From positions 682,001 to 746,000 of the forward strand of contig CAVXLQ010000003.1 of the NCBI GenBank assembly GCA_963762635.1: 64,000 nucleotides of DNA, written 5' to 3'. Position 1 is the stretch's first letter. Every line of letters begins with the position of its first letter. Position numbers and translations under genes: made by a program. Below the pieces are notes generated by a model. That model was given only the letters and a program-made list of their open reading frames with translations, did not search any database and was not told the origin of the DNA. This stretch comes from Tenggerimyces sp963762635 (lineage in GTDB: Bacteria > Actinomycetota > Actinomycetes > Propionibacteriales > Actinopolymorphaceae). Positions 1-8,871 of this stretch are shown one piece after another.

Positions 1-20
1 TGATCTACATAGGTCGGTCA

Positions 21-70
21 CGCCTCATCTACATAGGTAGACGCCGGCGTCTACCTATGTAGATTAGGCG
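21..70. repeat. 50-bp near-perfect palindrome with CTATGTAGAT arms
   Basis: The sequence is an inverted repeat centred between bases 45 and 46. Every base from 21 to 70 pairs except the 26/65 pair. The arms contain CTACATAGG and its complement, and another copy, ATCTACATAGG, lies at 3-13. The TAA stop of the neighbouring minus-strand DUF1835 gene (64-66) lies inside the element, so it sits exactly at a gene 3' end. It could be a terminator hairpin or a protein-binding site. The same CGACCTATGTAGATC sequence recurs near 34,950, also just after a gene end. Confidence 0.7.
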
Positions 71-1129
71 TGGGGGATGAGGGCTTCCCGGCGGTCGTCG
101 TAGCGCCAGGCCGGGGTGGCACCATCGAGGTGGACGCCGCCGATCCAGCGGTCGATGCCGTTCAGGGCAACGTGATCCGCCCGTTCGGCGAGGACGTCGC
201 GACCCGCATCGGTCAGCTCGACGAACGATGCCGGAAGCCCTCGGCGCTCGCCGCTTGCTCCTCGCCACCCAGCACTAGCAGCGGCATCGCGCCGGAGGCG
301 AGGGTGGAAAGCCGTTCGTAGCAAGGCCAGTCGCCGAGGAACGGGCGCTTCTCCCGGCGCTGCAGCTCGGCGAACGCCTCGCCCGCTGTGGCCGCGCCCG
401 CCTCGATTCCCAGCAGCAGGCGCCGTTCGGTGACCGACAGCCCGTCGGACACCGCCGGGTACTCCTGTAGCATCCGGCCGAACGCGTCCGCTAGGAAGGG
501 CAGTTCGAACGACGTCGTGCGGGCGATCTCCTCCAGCCCACGCGGGTTGTCGTCGGTGAACGCGGCCCAGGCGCGGTTCGCCAGCTCGAGGGTCTCGGCG
601 AGATCGCTTGCTGGCTTGGCTGCCGGTCCCGCAGCTCAGTCGGAGAACGACCGAACTCACCAGGCGTCGCGGACGCCGTCATGATCGTGACATCCGCCGG
701 ATCGCAACCCAGCAACGCCAAACGCCGCAGGACATCGACGATCTGCAGTTGGTCGTACAGATCAGACTCGAACCACAGCGTGAACCGACCACCCACGTTC
801 CCCGCGAGCCGGTCGTCACGCGATGCGAAGTCGGCGAGGATCCGTTCGTACTCACCGAACGACTCCCACGCGAGGAAGTGCGCCCGCACGGCCCGCAGCG
901 AGGCGTCCGACATCCCGGCAGGAACGGGCCCGTCGTGCAGGTTGTCCCGCCACGGCAGGATCGGCTCGCCGAACCCCGCCGCCCGGAGCGCGTCGACCGT
1001 GGCGTCGCCGTTCGTCACGTGCAGCAGCGACTGACGTCGATCGAGCTGGGAACGGGCGGCCGCGTACGACTCGCCGGTGCGCTCCATCCGGGCGCGCACG
1101 CGCTGCTTGAAACCTGCGTCCTTGGTCAT
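64..1129 (-). pseudogene. DUF1835-family protein, two frameshifts
   Basis: The product is recognisable as a DUF1835-family protein of unknown function. The start at 1129 (MTKDAGFKQR) is preceded by GGAGGA. The N-terminal part carries the family-like stretches LHVTNGDA and LPWRDNLHDGPVP. The open frame then breaks near 615-640 inside the segment after ELRD, and the continuation (AETLELANRAWAAF) is in a second frame. It breaks again near 240-275, and the C-terminal stretch ending in REALIPHA lies in a third frame. All three pieces together make about 350 residues, so nothing large is missing. Either the gene is decayed or the assembly has two single-base indels. The stop lies inside the 21-70 palindrome. 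Confidence 0.7.
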
Positions 1130-1313
1130 GAAAGACCTGTCTCCTCCGGCCCACGCCCGGCGTCCCCCAGCGAAGCCACGCGACAGGCCACAAAGACAGG
1201 CGTACGACAGTGCCAACCGAGGTCGGTTCCCCTTTGCCCTCAACGAGATCCAGCTGGAGTGGATCGGCGAAGGTTCGGCGTGGTCGTGCCGCCGAGCCTC
1301 ACCGTACTCGATC

Positions 1314-2885
1314 TCAGAGGGCGTAGCCAAGCAGTTGCTCGGTCCGCTGCCGCTCGCACGCCGGATCGGACGACACGAAGTGGTCGCCGTTCCCCAGCAT
1401 GTAGCACCGATACAGCGGCCGCCGCCCCGCCGCCGGCGACGTGTAGATGTGCCCGACCGGACCGAGCGCGCGCAGCCCCTCGCAGCCCGGGTCCTTGGTC
1501 AGCAGGTTGTGGCCGCCGACCTGACACTCGAACAACGGAACAGTCCCGGAAGTTTCGGTCCGCAGCAGCCGCCAGGACTGCTCGGCCGCGAAGCCCGGCG
1601 GCAGCAGTCGCGACGACGCCCAATGCCCGCGGGACGCGTTGTAGCCGCGAACGAGCTTCGTGTACGGCAGCTGCTCGAACCCGCACGACAGCTGTGCCGG
1701 CGTCAGGTCGTTCCGGTTCATGAGCGCCCACGTCGTCCAACTGGGCTTGGCCGTTCCGTTGTCGTTGCGCAGTCCGAGCCCCAGCCCGCCCGCAACTTCC
1801 GCGGGATGGTCGGACATCCGGTGGTAGACGTAGTTGCTGATACCGGGAGTTCCGAGAACGTTCCGGAAACCGTCGCAGATCGCCGTCGCTTGTTTGGCCG
1901 GCGACGACGGCGCGAGGCTGTTCACGCCGCTCTCGGTGAGCTGGATGTCCCATGCGTGTGGGCGATTCGGGAACTTCTGCCGCAGCCAGCCCGCGAGCAC
2001 GCCGATGTTGCCGTACGTCACGTACGGGTAGTCGTCGGCCCCGAACACGTTGCTGCGCAGGTCTTTCGCGTACGGATGGAACGCAACCCGCCATTGACGT
2101 GCACCCGCCCGCGCCGCGATACCCGAGATCACCGTCGTCCCGGCGAGCGTCGCCTCGTCAGCGGCGGGCCGCTCCAGCTCCGGCCCGAACTGGTGGTCGA
2201 GCGAGATCAGCACCTTCGCGGTCGACTGCTCGGCGACGATCCGGTCGTACGCGGCGTTGTAGTTCGCGCCGAGCTCGTCCAACCACTGCGTGACGTTGCA
2301 CGGTGTGCCCTGCCCGCAGCCGATGTCGAACCATACGTTCGTATTGACCTCGTTGAGGATCACGAAGTCCGCGACGCGACCGTGGCCGTGCTGGCCGTCG
2401 TACCGCTGCGCGAGCATGCCGGCGAAGCGGCCGTAGTCGGCGGGGTCGTTCGGGCTGCAGAAGATCTCGAAGCCCGGCGCGACGGGGGAGCAGGGCTTGC
2501 CCTGTCGGGCCCATGCCGGCGTGCCGTAGACGACGCCGGTGACGACGAGTCCGAGGTCGGTCCACGCCTTGATGTCGGCGTCGACGGTCGCCGGGATCGC
2601 GAAGCAGCGGCCGTCGTACTCCTGCTCGTTCGCCGCGCAGGGTGCCCGCTTGTCCGAGCCCTGCCACTCCGCCCACAACAGGTTCATCGCCACGCCGCCG
2701 GTGTTGTTGCCGGCGATCTCGGCCTTGTTCGCCCAGAAGTCGGGCTGCAGCGCCTTGATCCGGTAGTCGCTCCGAGTCGGGTACGGCAGTGCGGCCTCAG
2801 CGTCAGCCGACGCGACCGGCGCCGCGACCGTACCCAGCAACAGAACAGCGGCGAGAACGAGTTTCCAACGTTGACCGCGCGTCAT
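1314..2885 (-). CDS. Secreted DUF5722-family protein (glycoside-hydrolase-like)
   Basis: A 523-residue exported protein. The first 27 residues form a Sec signal peptide (MTRGQRWK, hydrophobic LVLAAVLLLGTVAAPV, cleavage near ASA-DA). The body resembles the DUF5722 family, which I recall as TIM-barrel, glycosidase-like proteins: TPAWARQG, an FVILNEVNTN segment with an acidic residue where a barrel acid would sit, and a late LTESGVNS segment. The last about 100 residues contain two short repeats, each with a ..DPxCE motif (LFECQVGG..., LYRCYMLGNGDHFVSSDPAC), a probable small binding module. Substrate is unknown. It is transcribed away from the mrr cassette, whose left direct repeat lies 46 bp upstream of this start. 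A GGCAG-N4-CTGCC motif lies about 65 bp upstream. Confidence 0.8.
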   Translation of the reverse strand: MTRGQRWKLVLAAVLLLGTVAAPVASADAEAALPYPTRSDYRIKALQPDFWANKAEIAGNNTGGVAMNLLWAEWQGSDKRAPCAANEQEYDGRCFAIPATVDADIKAWTDLGLVVTGVVYGTPAWARQGKPCSPVAPGFEIFCSPNDPADYGRFAGMLAQRYDGQHGHGRVADFVILNEVNTNVWFDIGCGQGTPCNVTQWLDELGANYNAAYDRIVAEQSTAKVLISLDHQFGPELERPAADEATLAGTTVISGIAARAGARQWRVAFHPYAKDLRSNVFGADDYPYVTYGNIGVLAGWLRQKFPNRPHAWDIQLTESGVNSLAPSSPAKQATAICDGFRNVLGTPGISNYVYHRMSDHPAEVAGGLGLGLRNDNGTAKPSWTTWALMNRNDLTPAQLSCGFEQLPYTKLVRGYNASRGHWASSRLLPPGFAAEQSWRLLRTETSGTVPLFECQVGGHNLLTKDPGCEGLRALGPVGHIYTSPAAGRRPLYRCYMLGNGDHFVSSDPACERQRTEQLLGYAL

Positions 2886-2930
2886 GCCTCGACCGTCGCA
2901 GACCCCGACAAGCGCGGTCCACCCGTACGA

Positions 2931-2953
2931 CCGCGATCGGCCGACGTTGGCAG
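2931..2953. repeat. Left copy of 23-bp direct repeat flanking mrr
   Basis: This is a 23-bp sequence beginning CCGCGATCGG and ending GTTGGCAG. It is repeated exactly at 4059-4081. The two copies bracket the whole mrr reading frame (3113-4055), with the second starting four bases after its stop codon. A 23-bp exact match placed this way suggests that a 1,128-bp segment carrying mrr was inserted, or duplicated at its ends, between two native genes. Confidence 0.8.
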
Positions 2954-2962
2954 CTACCTGCC
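2949..2962 (-). promoter_or_regulatory. GGCAG-N4-CTGCC palindrome upstream of the DUF5722 gene
   Basis: The sequence GGCAGCTACCTGCC is palindromic in its arms and lies 64-77 bp upstream of the DUF5722 start. The identical 14-mer occurs upstream of the sialidase-like gene at 40,708, and a related form lies before the ricin-lectin gene at 26,420. It is a candidate operator or promoter element for secreted proteins. It partly overlaps the 23-bp direct repeat. Confidence 0.4.
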
Positions 2963-3112
2963 GACCGCAGCGGCACTCGGCCTCCGATGGTCCTCGTTCG
3001 ATCGGCTCGCCTCGCCTGGACGCTTCGAATCACGAGGTCACTGGAACGCGCCACAACCTACCAATTGTTCTGGCATGCTGCCCGCCGAGGCGACGTCACA
3101 GGGGAGTGTGGG

Positions 3113-4055
3113 ATGTCAGTACCGGACTATGAGTCCTTGATGAGGCCGGTCCTGGACGCCGTCGCCGACGGACAGGCGACGCACATTCGAGACCTTCGCG
3201 CAAGGATCGCATCCGCGTTGAGTCTTGGCGAGGAGGCCTTGGCGTTGACAATTCCGAGCGGCTCGAGGTTGTTTGATAGCAGAGTTCACTGGGCCGTGAC
3301 CTACCTCGCCCAGGCAGGGGTGGTTCGCCGACCTCGGCGTGGCTATGTGGAGCTTTCGTCGCGAGGGCGGGAGATGCTGGAGTCGAACCTCGCTAGAGTT
3401 GACAACAGCCAGCTGAGTCATTATCCGGAGTTTGTCGACTTCCAGACACGTGCTCGAGGAGGTCGGTCGTCGACGGCAGGTTCCAGTGACCTGGTCCGCA
3501 ACTCGGCCGGTCTCCCAGGCGCGAGCGGCGTGACGCCTCGGGAACAGCTGTCCATCTCCGTTGAGGAGGCAAATGCCGCGGTGGCGACGGAGGTTCTCGA
3601 ACGAGTACTGACTCAGTCGCCCGAGTTCCTGGAGCGGCTTGTCCTGAGGCTTCTGACAGCGATGGGCTATGGGGGACGGGAAGGCGCCGCAGAACATCTT
3701 GGTCGCTCCGGTGATCAGGGCTTGGACGGTGTCATAAGGCAGGATGCCTTGGGCCTCGACCGCGTCTACATACAGGCGAAGCGCTGCGTCCGAACATGCG
3801 GTTGGCCGACCCGACATCCAAGCGTTCGTTGGCGCGCTACACGGCGCGCAGGCGGATCGTGGCGTGTTCATCACCACGAGCAGGTTCACGCCTGAGGCTC
3901 GCGCCTATGCGGACAGGGTTCCCGCGCGTCTGGTGCTCATGGACGGTGAGCGGCTCGCCGAGTTGATGGTGCTGCACAACGTCGGCGTACAGGACGAGGA
4001 GTCGTTCGTCCTCAAGCGCCTCGACGAGGACTTCTTCGACGAAAGCACGAGCTGA
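3113..4055 (+). pseudogene. mrr: Mrr-type restriction endonuclease, one frameshift
   Basis: Mrr proteins are type IV-like nucleases that cut modified or foreign DNA. Residues 1-90 form a winged-helix Mrr N-domain (LMRPVLDAVADGQATHIRDL, then VTYLAQAGVVRRPRRGYVELSSRG). After a linker, the catalytic domain shows GDQGLDGVI and the D...QAK signature (VYIQAKRC). Immediately after QAK the frame is lost near 3785-3800. The continuation VGRPDIQAFVGAL...TTSRFTPEARAYADR is one frame over and runs to the stop at 4053. A single missing base would restore the about 314-residue product, so this is either a recent loss of function or a sequencing indel. Base composition looks less GC-rich than its neighbours. 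The gene is flanked by a 23-bp direct repeat, which supports horizontal acquisition. Confidence 0.8.
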
Positions 4056-4058
4056 CCG

Positions 4059-4081
4059 CCGCGATCGGCCGACGTTGGCAG
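4059..4081. repeat. Right copy of 23-bp direct repeat flanking mrr
   Basis: Exact copy of 2931-2953. Its last base abuts the stop codon of the gamma-glutamyltransferase gene (4082-4084), so the insertion point lies just outside that coding sequence and did not damage it. Confidence 0.8.
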
Positions 4082-5869
4082 TCAGCGGCCGACCGCGTAG
4101 CCCTGCATGCCGCGGGGGTTGGCGCCGGCGGACAGGACGCCGGTCTCGGGGTCGCGGGCTACGGCGCAGAGGCGGCCCAGCGACCAGGGGCCGCTGCGCT
4201 TGACCAGGTGGCCGCGCCGCTCCAGCCGCGAGATCACGTCGTCGCCGAGGCGATCCTCGACTATCAGGCTGCGCGGCTCCATCTGGCGTGGCCAGAACGA
4301 CGACGGGAAGCTGTTGGTGTGGAACGCCGGGGCGTCGATCGCTTCCTGCAACGAGTGGTCGCCGGCCAGGTAGCGGAGCAGGAACAGCAGCTGCCACTGG
4401 TCCTGCTGGTCGCCGCCGGGCGTCCCGCACGCCAGCACCGCGTTGTCGCCCTGCATCACCAGCGTCGGCGACAGCGTCGTACGCGGACGGCGCCGCGGCG
4501 CCAACGAGGACGGCAATCCCTCGTCCAGCCAGAACATCTGCGCTCGCGAGCCCAACGGGAAGCCGAGCTCCGGGATCGTCGGCGAGCTCTGCAGCCATCC
4601 GCCGGAAGGCGTCGCCGAGATCATGTTGCCCCAGCGGTCCACGATGTCGACGTGGCACGTGTCGCCGCGCGTCACACCGGACGACGACACCGTCGGCTCG
4701 CCGGTCGTGCCGGAGAACTCCCACGCCGTGTGCAGCCGGCTCGCGTACGCCTGCGTCAACCGTGGGTTGCGCCCGTCCGGAGCACCCGGTCGCAGGTCAC
4801 CCGCGGCCAAAGCGCCAACCAGGGCTGAACGTTGACGCGCGTACGCATGCGTCAGCATGGTGTCGATCGGCGTCGGCTCGCTGTCGCCGTACCAGGCCTC
4901 GCGGTCCGCCATCGCGAGCTTGATCACCTCGGTGACGAAGTGGATCCCGCGTTCGGACGAGATGTCCAGTGCCTCCGGTGCGCCGAGAGCGGCGAGAATC
5001 GCCAACGCCTGCAGGAGAACGGGCCCCTGTCCCCACGGACGGGTCTTCGCGATCGTGTAGCCGTTCCACTCCAGCGTGAGCGGGCTCTCCCAGCTCGCCG
5101 ACCACGTCGCCAGGTCGTGCCCGGTGATCAGGCCGGCATGTTCGGAGCCGGACGAGTCCTGATGCGGCTTCCGCGAGAACTTGTCGATCGCCTCGGCGAC
5201 GAAGCCGGCACGCCAGGTACGCCGCGCCCGTTCGATCTCCGCCTCGCGGTCGCCGCCGCCCGACTCGGCCTCGGTCACCAACCGCTGCAATGTCGTCGCA
5301 TAGGCAGGGTTGGCGAACACCGAGTTCGGCTGCGGCGGCTTGCCGTCCTTCAGCCACAGAGCCGCGGACGTGGGCCAGTGCTCGGTGAACAAGCCCTCCA
5401 CCGACGCGACCGTGTCGGTGATGCGCGGCACGATCGGATGCCCGGCGACCGCGTACCCGATCGCCGGCTCGAGCACGTCCCGCAGCCGCCACGACCCGTG
5501 GTCGCGCAGCAGCAACAGCCACGCGTCGACAGCGCCGGGAACGGTCGCCGCCAACGGACCCGCGCCGGGAACGAGGTCGAGCCCGAGGTCGCGGTAGTGC
5601 GCGATCGTCGCGCCCGCCGGAGCCGGGCCCTGACCGCACAGCACGCGCGGCGTCGTGTCGTAGTTGGTCGCGATGATCGCCGGCACCTCGCCACCCGGGC
5701 CGTTCAGGTGCGGCTCGACGACGTGCAGGACGAACCCCGCGGCGACGGCGGCATCGAACGCGTTGCCACCACGTTCCAGCACACCCATGGCCGACTGCGA
5801 CGCAAGCCAATGCGTCGACGACACCATCCCGAAGGTTCCCCGCAACGTCGGTCTGGTCGTGAACGTCAT
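4082..5869 (-). CDS. Gamma-glutamyltransferase family protein, no signal peptide
   Basis: An Ntn-hydrolase of 595 residues that would transfer or hydrolyse gamma-glutamyl groups after self-cleavage. The start at 5869 (MTFTTRPTL) overlaps the upstream ATPase stop as ATGA. Family hallmarks are GNAFDAAVAAGFVLHVVEPHLNGPGGE near the N terminus and GDTCHVDIVDRWGNMIS, where Thr404 is the predicted cleavage site and nucleophile. A late segment (LACGTPGGDQ) matches the substrate-binding GG region. Unlike the periplasmic enzymes there is no signal peptide or lipobox, so it should act in the cytoplasm. It is the last gene of a dipeptide-type ABC importer operon, suggesting it cleaves an imported gamma-glutamyl compound. 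Substrate and amidase-versus-transferase activity are unknown. Confidence 0.88.
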   Translation of the reverse strand: MTFTTRPTLRGTFGMVSSTHWLASQSAMGVLERGGNAFDAAVAAGFVLHVVEPHLNGPGGEVPAIIATNYDTTPRVLCGQGPAPAGATIAHYRDLGLDLVPGAGPLAATVPGAVDAWLLLLRDHGSWRLRDVLEPAIGYAVAGHPIVPRITDTVASVEGLFTEHWPTSAALWLKDGKPPQPNSVFANPAYATTLQRLVTEAESGGGDREAEIERARRTWRAGFVAEAIDKFSRKPHQDSSGSEHAGLITGHDLATWSASWESPLTLEWNGYTIAKTRPWGQGPVLLQALAILAALGAPEALDISSERGIHFVTEVIKLAMADREAWYGDSEPTPIDTMLTHAYARQRSALVGALAAGDLRPGAPDGRNPRLTQAYASRLHTAWEFSGTTGEPTVSSSGVTRGDTCHVDIVDRWGNMISATPSGGWLQSSPTIPELGFPLGSRAQMFWLDEGLPSSLAPRRRPRTTLSPTLVMQGDNAVLACGTPGGDQQDQWQLLFLLRYLAGDHSLQEAIDAPAFHTNSFPSSFWPRQMEPRSLIVEDRLGDDVISRLERRGHLVKRSGPWSLGRLCAVARDPETGVLSAGANPRGMQGYAVGR

Positions 5870-6864
5870 CCCTCGTCCTCGGCTCTCGTCGGCACAACAC
5901 GCACGTCGGGTCCGCTGCCATCTTCCCCGACGAGATGACACGCCACGCGTCGCCCCGCGACCTCACGAAGCGGGGGTACGTCGGTCTTACACACAGCGAT
6001 CGCAATGGGACAGCGAGTATGGAATCGGCAGCCCGGCGGCGGTGCGATCGCCGACGGGATGTCACCACCGAGCACCACCCGGGTACGGCCGCGTTGACGT
6101 TCCGGGTCGGGAACCGGTGCCGCCGAGAGTAGCGCCTGTGTGTACGGATGCTTCGCCGCGGTGAAAATCTGGTCACGCGGACCGTGCTCGACGAGCTGGC
6201 CGAGGTACATCACCGCGACCTCGTCAGCGAGATACTCCACCGCCGAAAGGTCGTGGGTGATGAACAGGCACGCGAAACCCAGGTCTCGTTGCAGATCCGC
6301 GAGCAGGTTGAGCACCGACGCCTGAACGGAGACGTCGAGCGCGCTCGTCGGTTCGTCGGCGACGAGCAACGCGGGGGAGGAGGCGAGCGCGCGGGCGATG
6401 CTGACGCGTTGACGTTGGCCGCCGGACAGCTCGTGCGGGTATCTGTGGGCGAGCTCTTGGCGGAGGCCGACTCTCTGTAGTGCATCGGCTACTTTTCGTT
6501 CGCGATCCTTGCCATCCTTGGCCAGGCCGAGCAGCCGCAGCGGCTCGCCGACGATGCTGCCGACGGAGAGCCGCGGGTCGAGCGAGCCGGCGGGATCCTG
6601 GAAGATGATCGCGACATCGCGCCGGTGCGGCCTCAGCGCGCGACGCTTGAGCTTGGTGATGTCGCTGCCGTGCAGCTTGACGGTGCCGCCGGTGGGCTCG
6701 AGGAGGCGTACGACACAGCGCCCAACGGTCGACTTGCCCGAGCCGCTCTCGCCCACCAGCGCGACAACCTGGCCGCGCTTGATCGACAACGTAATGCCGT
6801 CGACAGCCCGCACCGGACCGAAGTGCATCACGAGGTCCTCGAGCTCCAACACGTGCTCGTTCAT
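5866..6864 (-). CDS. Peptide ABC transporter ATP-binding protein (DppF/OppF-like)
   Basis: A 332-residue nucleotide-binding subunit of an oligopeptide-type importer. It has Walker A GESGSGKST (residues 38-46), the signature LSGGQ (146-150), Walker B LLVADEP (about 167-172) and the switch histidine in FITHD. The C-terminal extension with PPGCRFHTRCP is the cysteine-containing oligopeptide-ABC domain that can hold an Fe-S cluster in relatives. The start at 6864 (MNEHVLELEDL) was chosen because the reading frame upstream of it is a shadow of the preceding gene. It follows dppD after a 148-bp gap containing a large hairpin, the only sizeable gap between genes of this operon, and overlaps the downstream gamma-glutamyltransferase by ATGA. 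Confidence 0.92.
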   Translation of the reverse strand: MNEHVLELEDLVMHFGPVRAVDGITLSIKRGQVVALVGESGSGKSTVGRCVVRLLEPTGGTVKLHGSDITKLKRRALRPHRRDVAIIFQDPAGSLDPRLSVGSIVGEPLRLLGLAKDGKDRERKVADALQRVGLRQELAHRYPHELSGGQRQRVSIARALASSPALLVADEPTSALDVSVQASVLNLLADLQRDLGFACLFITHDLSAVEYLADEVAVMYLGQLVEHGPRDQIFTAAKHPYTQALLSAAPVPDPERQRGRTRVVLGGDIPSAIAPPPGCRFHTRCPIAIAVCKTDVPPLREVAGRRVACHLVGEDGSGPDVRVVPTRAEDEG

Positions 6865-6897
6865 GCCGCCACCCCCGCTCGGTCGGAGGTGGTGGCG

Positions 6898-6974
6898 CGC
6901 GACTTTACCCACGAGGGGGGCGTTCGGAGCGCTCGATCGCGGTCGGGAACGCCCCTTTGGTGGGTGAAGTCGCG
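6898..6974 (-). repeat. Large imperfect stem-loop inside the peptide-transport operon
   Basis: Two 28-nt arms (6898-6925 and 6947-6974) pair with four differences around a 21-nt loop. The outer parts are CGCGACTT.ACCCAC and its complement, and the inner parts GGGGCGTTC and its complement. It lies between the two ATPase genes, where the other operon junctions overlap or nearly touch. It could be an RNA-processing or attenuation hairpin, or a small intergenic repeat element. No terminal T-run is seen. Confidence 0.65.
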
Positions 6975-7012
6975 ATGCGGGATGGCGCGGGCCGGTTGGG
7001 TAAGGGGAGTGG

Positions 7013-7990
7013 TCATGCGGGCACCTCCACGGCGGGGTGCCAGCAGGCGACTTCGTGGGAGGTGCGGGTGATCTCCAAGGGGGGTTGGGAGGTGCGGCAC
7101 AGGGTGTCGGCGGCGGGGCAGCGGTCGGCGAACGTGCACGCGTCGGGCTGCACCGACAGCATCGGCACCAGGCCGGGGATCTCGCGCAGCCGACCCGCCT
7201 CCGAGCGCCCCGCTGTCGGGATCGCGCCCAGCAGGGCGGTCGTGTAGTGGTGCCGCGGATGCTTGAACAGCTCGACCACCGGCGCACGCTCCACGACCCG
7301 CCCCGCGTACATCACCACGACCCGATCGGCGATGTCCGCCACCACGCCGAGGTCGTGCGTGATCAGCAGCACAGCCGTCCCGAGCCGAGAACGCAGCTCC
7401 CGAATCACGTCCAGAACGCCGGCCTGAACGGTCACGTCCAAAGCCGTCGTCGGCTCGTCCGCCACCAGCACCTTCGGATCGCACGCCACCGCCATCGCGA
7501 TCATCACCCGCTGCCGCATGCCGCCGGACAGCTGGTGCGGGTACTCGTCGACCCGGCGTTCCGGCGACGGAATCCCCACCAGCGTGAGGAGTTCCACCGA
7601 ACGAGCCCGCGCGGCGCGCCGACCCAGGCGGAAGTGCGTCCGCAGCACCTCGCCGATCTGGCGGCCCACGGTCAGCACCGGGTTGAGCGAGGTCATCGGC
7701 TCCTGGAAGACGTACGCGATGTCCTTCCCCCGCACGGGCCGCAACCGCCGCTCGTCCGCACCCACGAGCTCCACCCCGGACAGCAGCACCGACCCCTCGA
7801 CGGAAGCCGTCTCCGGTAACAGGCCAGCGAGGCTCATCGCCGTCACCGACTTGCCGCAGCCCGATTCCCCAACCAGGGCGACGATCTCGCCCTCCGCCAC
7901 GTCCAGCGAGACCTGGTCGACGGCGGACACAGTGCCGTCCTCGGTGCTGAACCGCACCGACAGCTCGCGAACGGTGAGAACGGCGGTCAT
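7013..7990 (-). CDS. Peptide ABC transporter ATP-binding protein (DppD/OppD-like)
   Basis: The partner ATPase of the importer, 325 residues. Walker A is GESGCGKSV (41-49), the signature is LSGGM (about 154-158), Walker B is VLVADEP (174-180) and the H-switch is LITHDLGVVADIADR. The C terminus has CTFADRCP, as in OppD/DppD proteins. The start at 7990 (MTAVLTVREL) overlaps the permease stop as ATGA, a sign of translational coupling. With DppF it would form the heterodimeric motor energising uptake of peptides bound by the lipoprotein encoded at 9836-11515. Confidence 0.92.
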   Translation of the reverse strand: MTAVLTVRELSVRFSTEDGTVSAVDQVSLDVAEGEIVALVGESGCGKSVTAMSLAGLLPETASVEGSVLLSGVELVGADERRLRPVRGKDIAYVFQEPMTSLNPVLTVGRQIGEVLRTHFRLGRRAARARSVELLTLVGIPSPERRVDEYPHQLSGGMRQRVMIAMAVACDPKVLVADEPTTALDVTVQAGVLDVIRELRSRLGTAVLLITHDLGVVADIADRVVVMYAGRVVERAPVVELFKHPRHHYTTALLGAIPTAGRSEAGRLREIPGLVPMLSVQPDACTFADRCPAADTLCRTSQPPLEITRTSHEVACWHPAVEVPA

Positions 7991-8871
7991 CGGCGGCTCG
8001 ACTTCGGGTCGAGGGCGTCGCGCAGCCCGTCGCCGAACAGGTTGAACGCCAACGCCACCAGCATGATCGCCAAGCCCGGGATCACCGCGGTCCACGGCGC
8101 CCGCGCCGCGTCCTGCTGCGCGTCCGCCAACATCGTGCCCAGCGAAGGCTGCGGCGGCCTGATGCCGAGTCCGAGGAAGGACAGCACCGCCTCGCCGAGA
8201 ATCGCCACCGGGATGGCGATCGTGGCCTGAACGATGATCGCCGACATCGCGTTCGGCAGGATGTGCCGCACCAGCACCCAGGCGTCGCTCGCCGACGAGA
8301 CGATCGCCGCCGCGACGAAGTCCAGAGCCTTCAGTCGCAGCGTCTCCGAACGCACGATGCGGATCATGCCCGGGATCTGCGCGATGCCGATCGCGAGCGC
8401 CGCATTCGTCAGGCTCGGGCCGCGGATCGCGGCGAGTCCGACGGCCAGGATGAGGAACGGGAACGCGAGCACGAGGTCGGTCACCCGCGAGATCAGCGCG
8501 TCCAGCACCTGTGAGTAGCCCGCCGCGAGGCCGAGCGGTACGCCGATCGCCAGCGCGACGACGACGGCGAGAACGCTCGCCTGCAAGGAGGACTGCAGCC
8601 CGAACAGGATCCGCGAGAACACGTCGCGGCCGAGGTTGTCGGTGCCGAGGATGAACTCCGCCGAGCCGGGAGGCGCGAAGACCAGGTCGAAGTGCGTCTG
8701 GTCCGGTTCGTGCGACGTCAACAGGGGAGCGAAGAGAGCCGCCAGCAAGGCAATCGCGAGCACCACGAAGCCCGCGACCGCGAGCGGGTTGCGGACGAGC
8801 CGCCGCAGCACGCGCCGGCCCTGGAACGGGCGCGTTGCGGTCGGCTCGACCACGACGACGGAGTCGGTCAT
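7987..8871 (-). CDS. Peptide ABC transporter permease (DppC-like)
   Basis: A 294-residue inner-membrane permease. After a short cytoplasmic N terminus it has a first hydrophobic helix (LAVAGFVVLAIALLAALFAP), a periplasm-type loop containing GTDNLGRDVFSR, which is diagnostic of the DppC/OppC group, and the remaining helices. The cytoplasmic EAA loop is DFVAAAIVSSASDAWVLVRH. Both ends overlap neighbouring genes by ATGA, fixing the start at 8871. It pairs with the DppB-like permease immediately upstream. Confidence 0.92.
   Translation of the reverse strand: MTDSVVVVEPTATRPFQGRRVLRRLVRNPLAVAGFVVLAIALLAALFAPLLTSHEPDQTHFDLVFAPPGSAEFILGTDNLGRDVFSRILFGLQSSLQASVLAVVVALAIGVPLGLAAGYSQVLDALISRVTDLVLAFPFLILAVGLAAIRGPSLTNAALAIGIAQIPGMIRIVRSETLRLKALDFVAAAIVSSASDAWVLVRHILPNAMSAIIVQATIAIPVAILGEAVLSFLGLGIRPPQPSLGTMLADAQQDAARAPWTAVIPGLAIMLVALAFNLFGDGLRDALDPKSSRR

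Noticed and set aside
1077..3140. Long plus-strand open frames opposite the DUF5722 gene
   Set aside because: They are antisense shadows from high GC third positions, with Arg-rich composition and no family resemblance. The minus-strand gene has a signal peptide and domain motifs.
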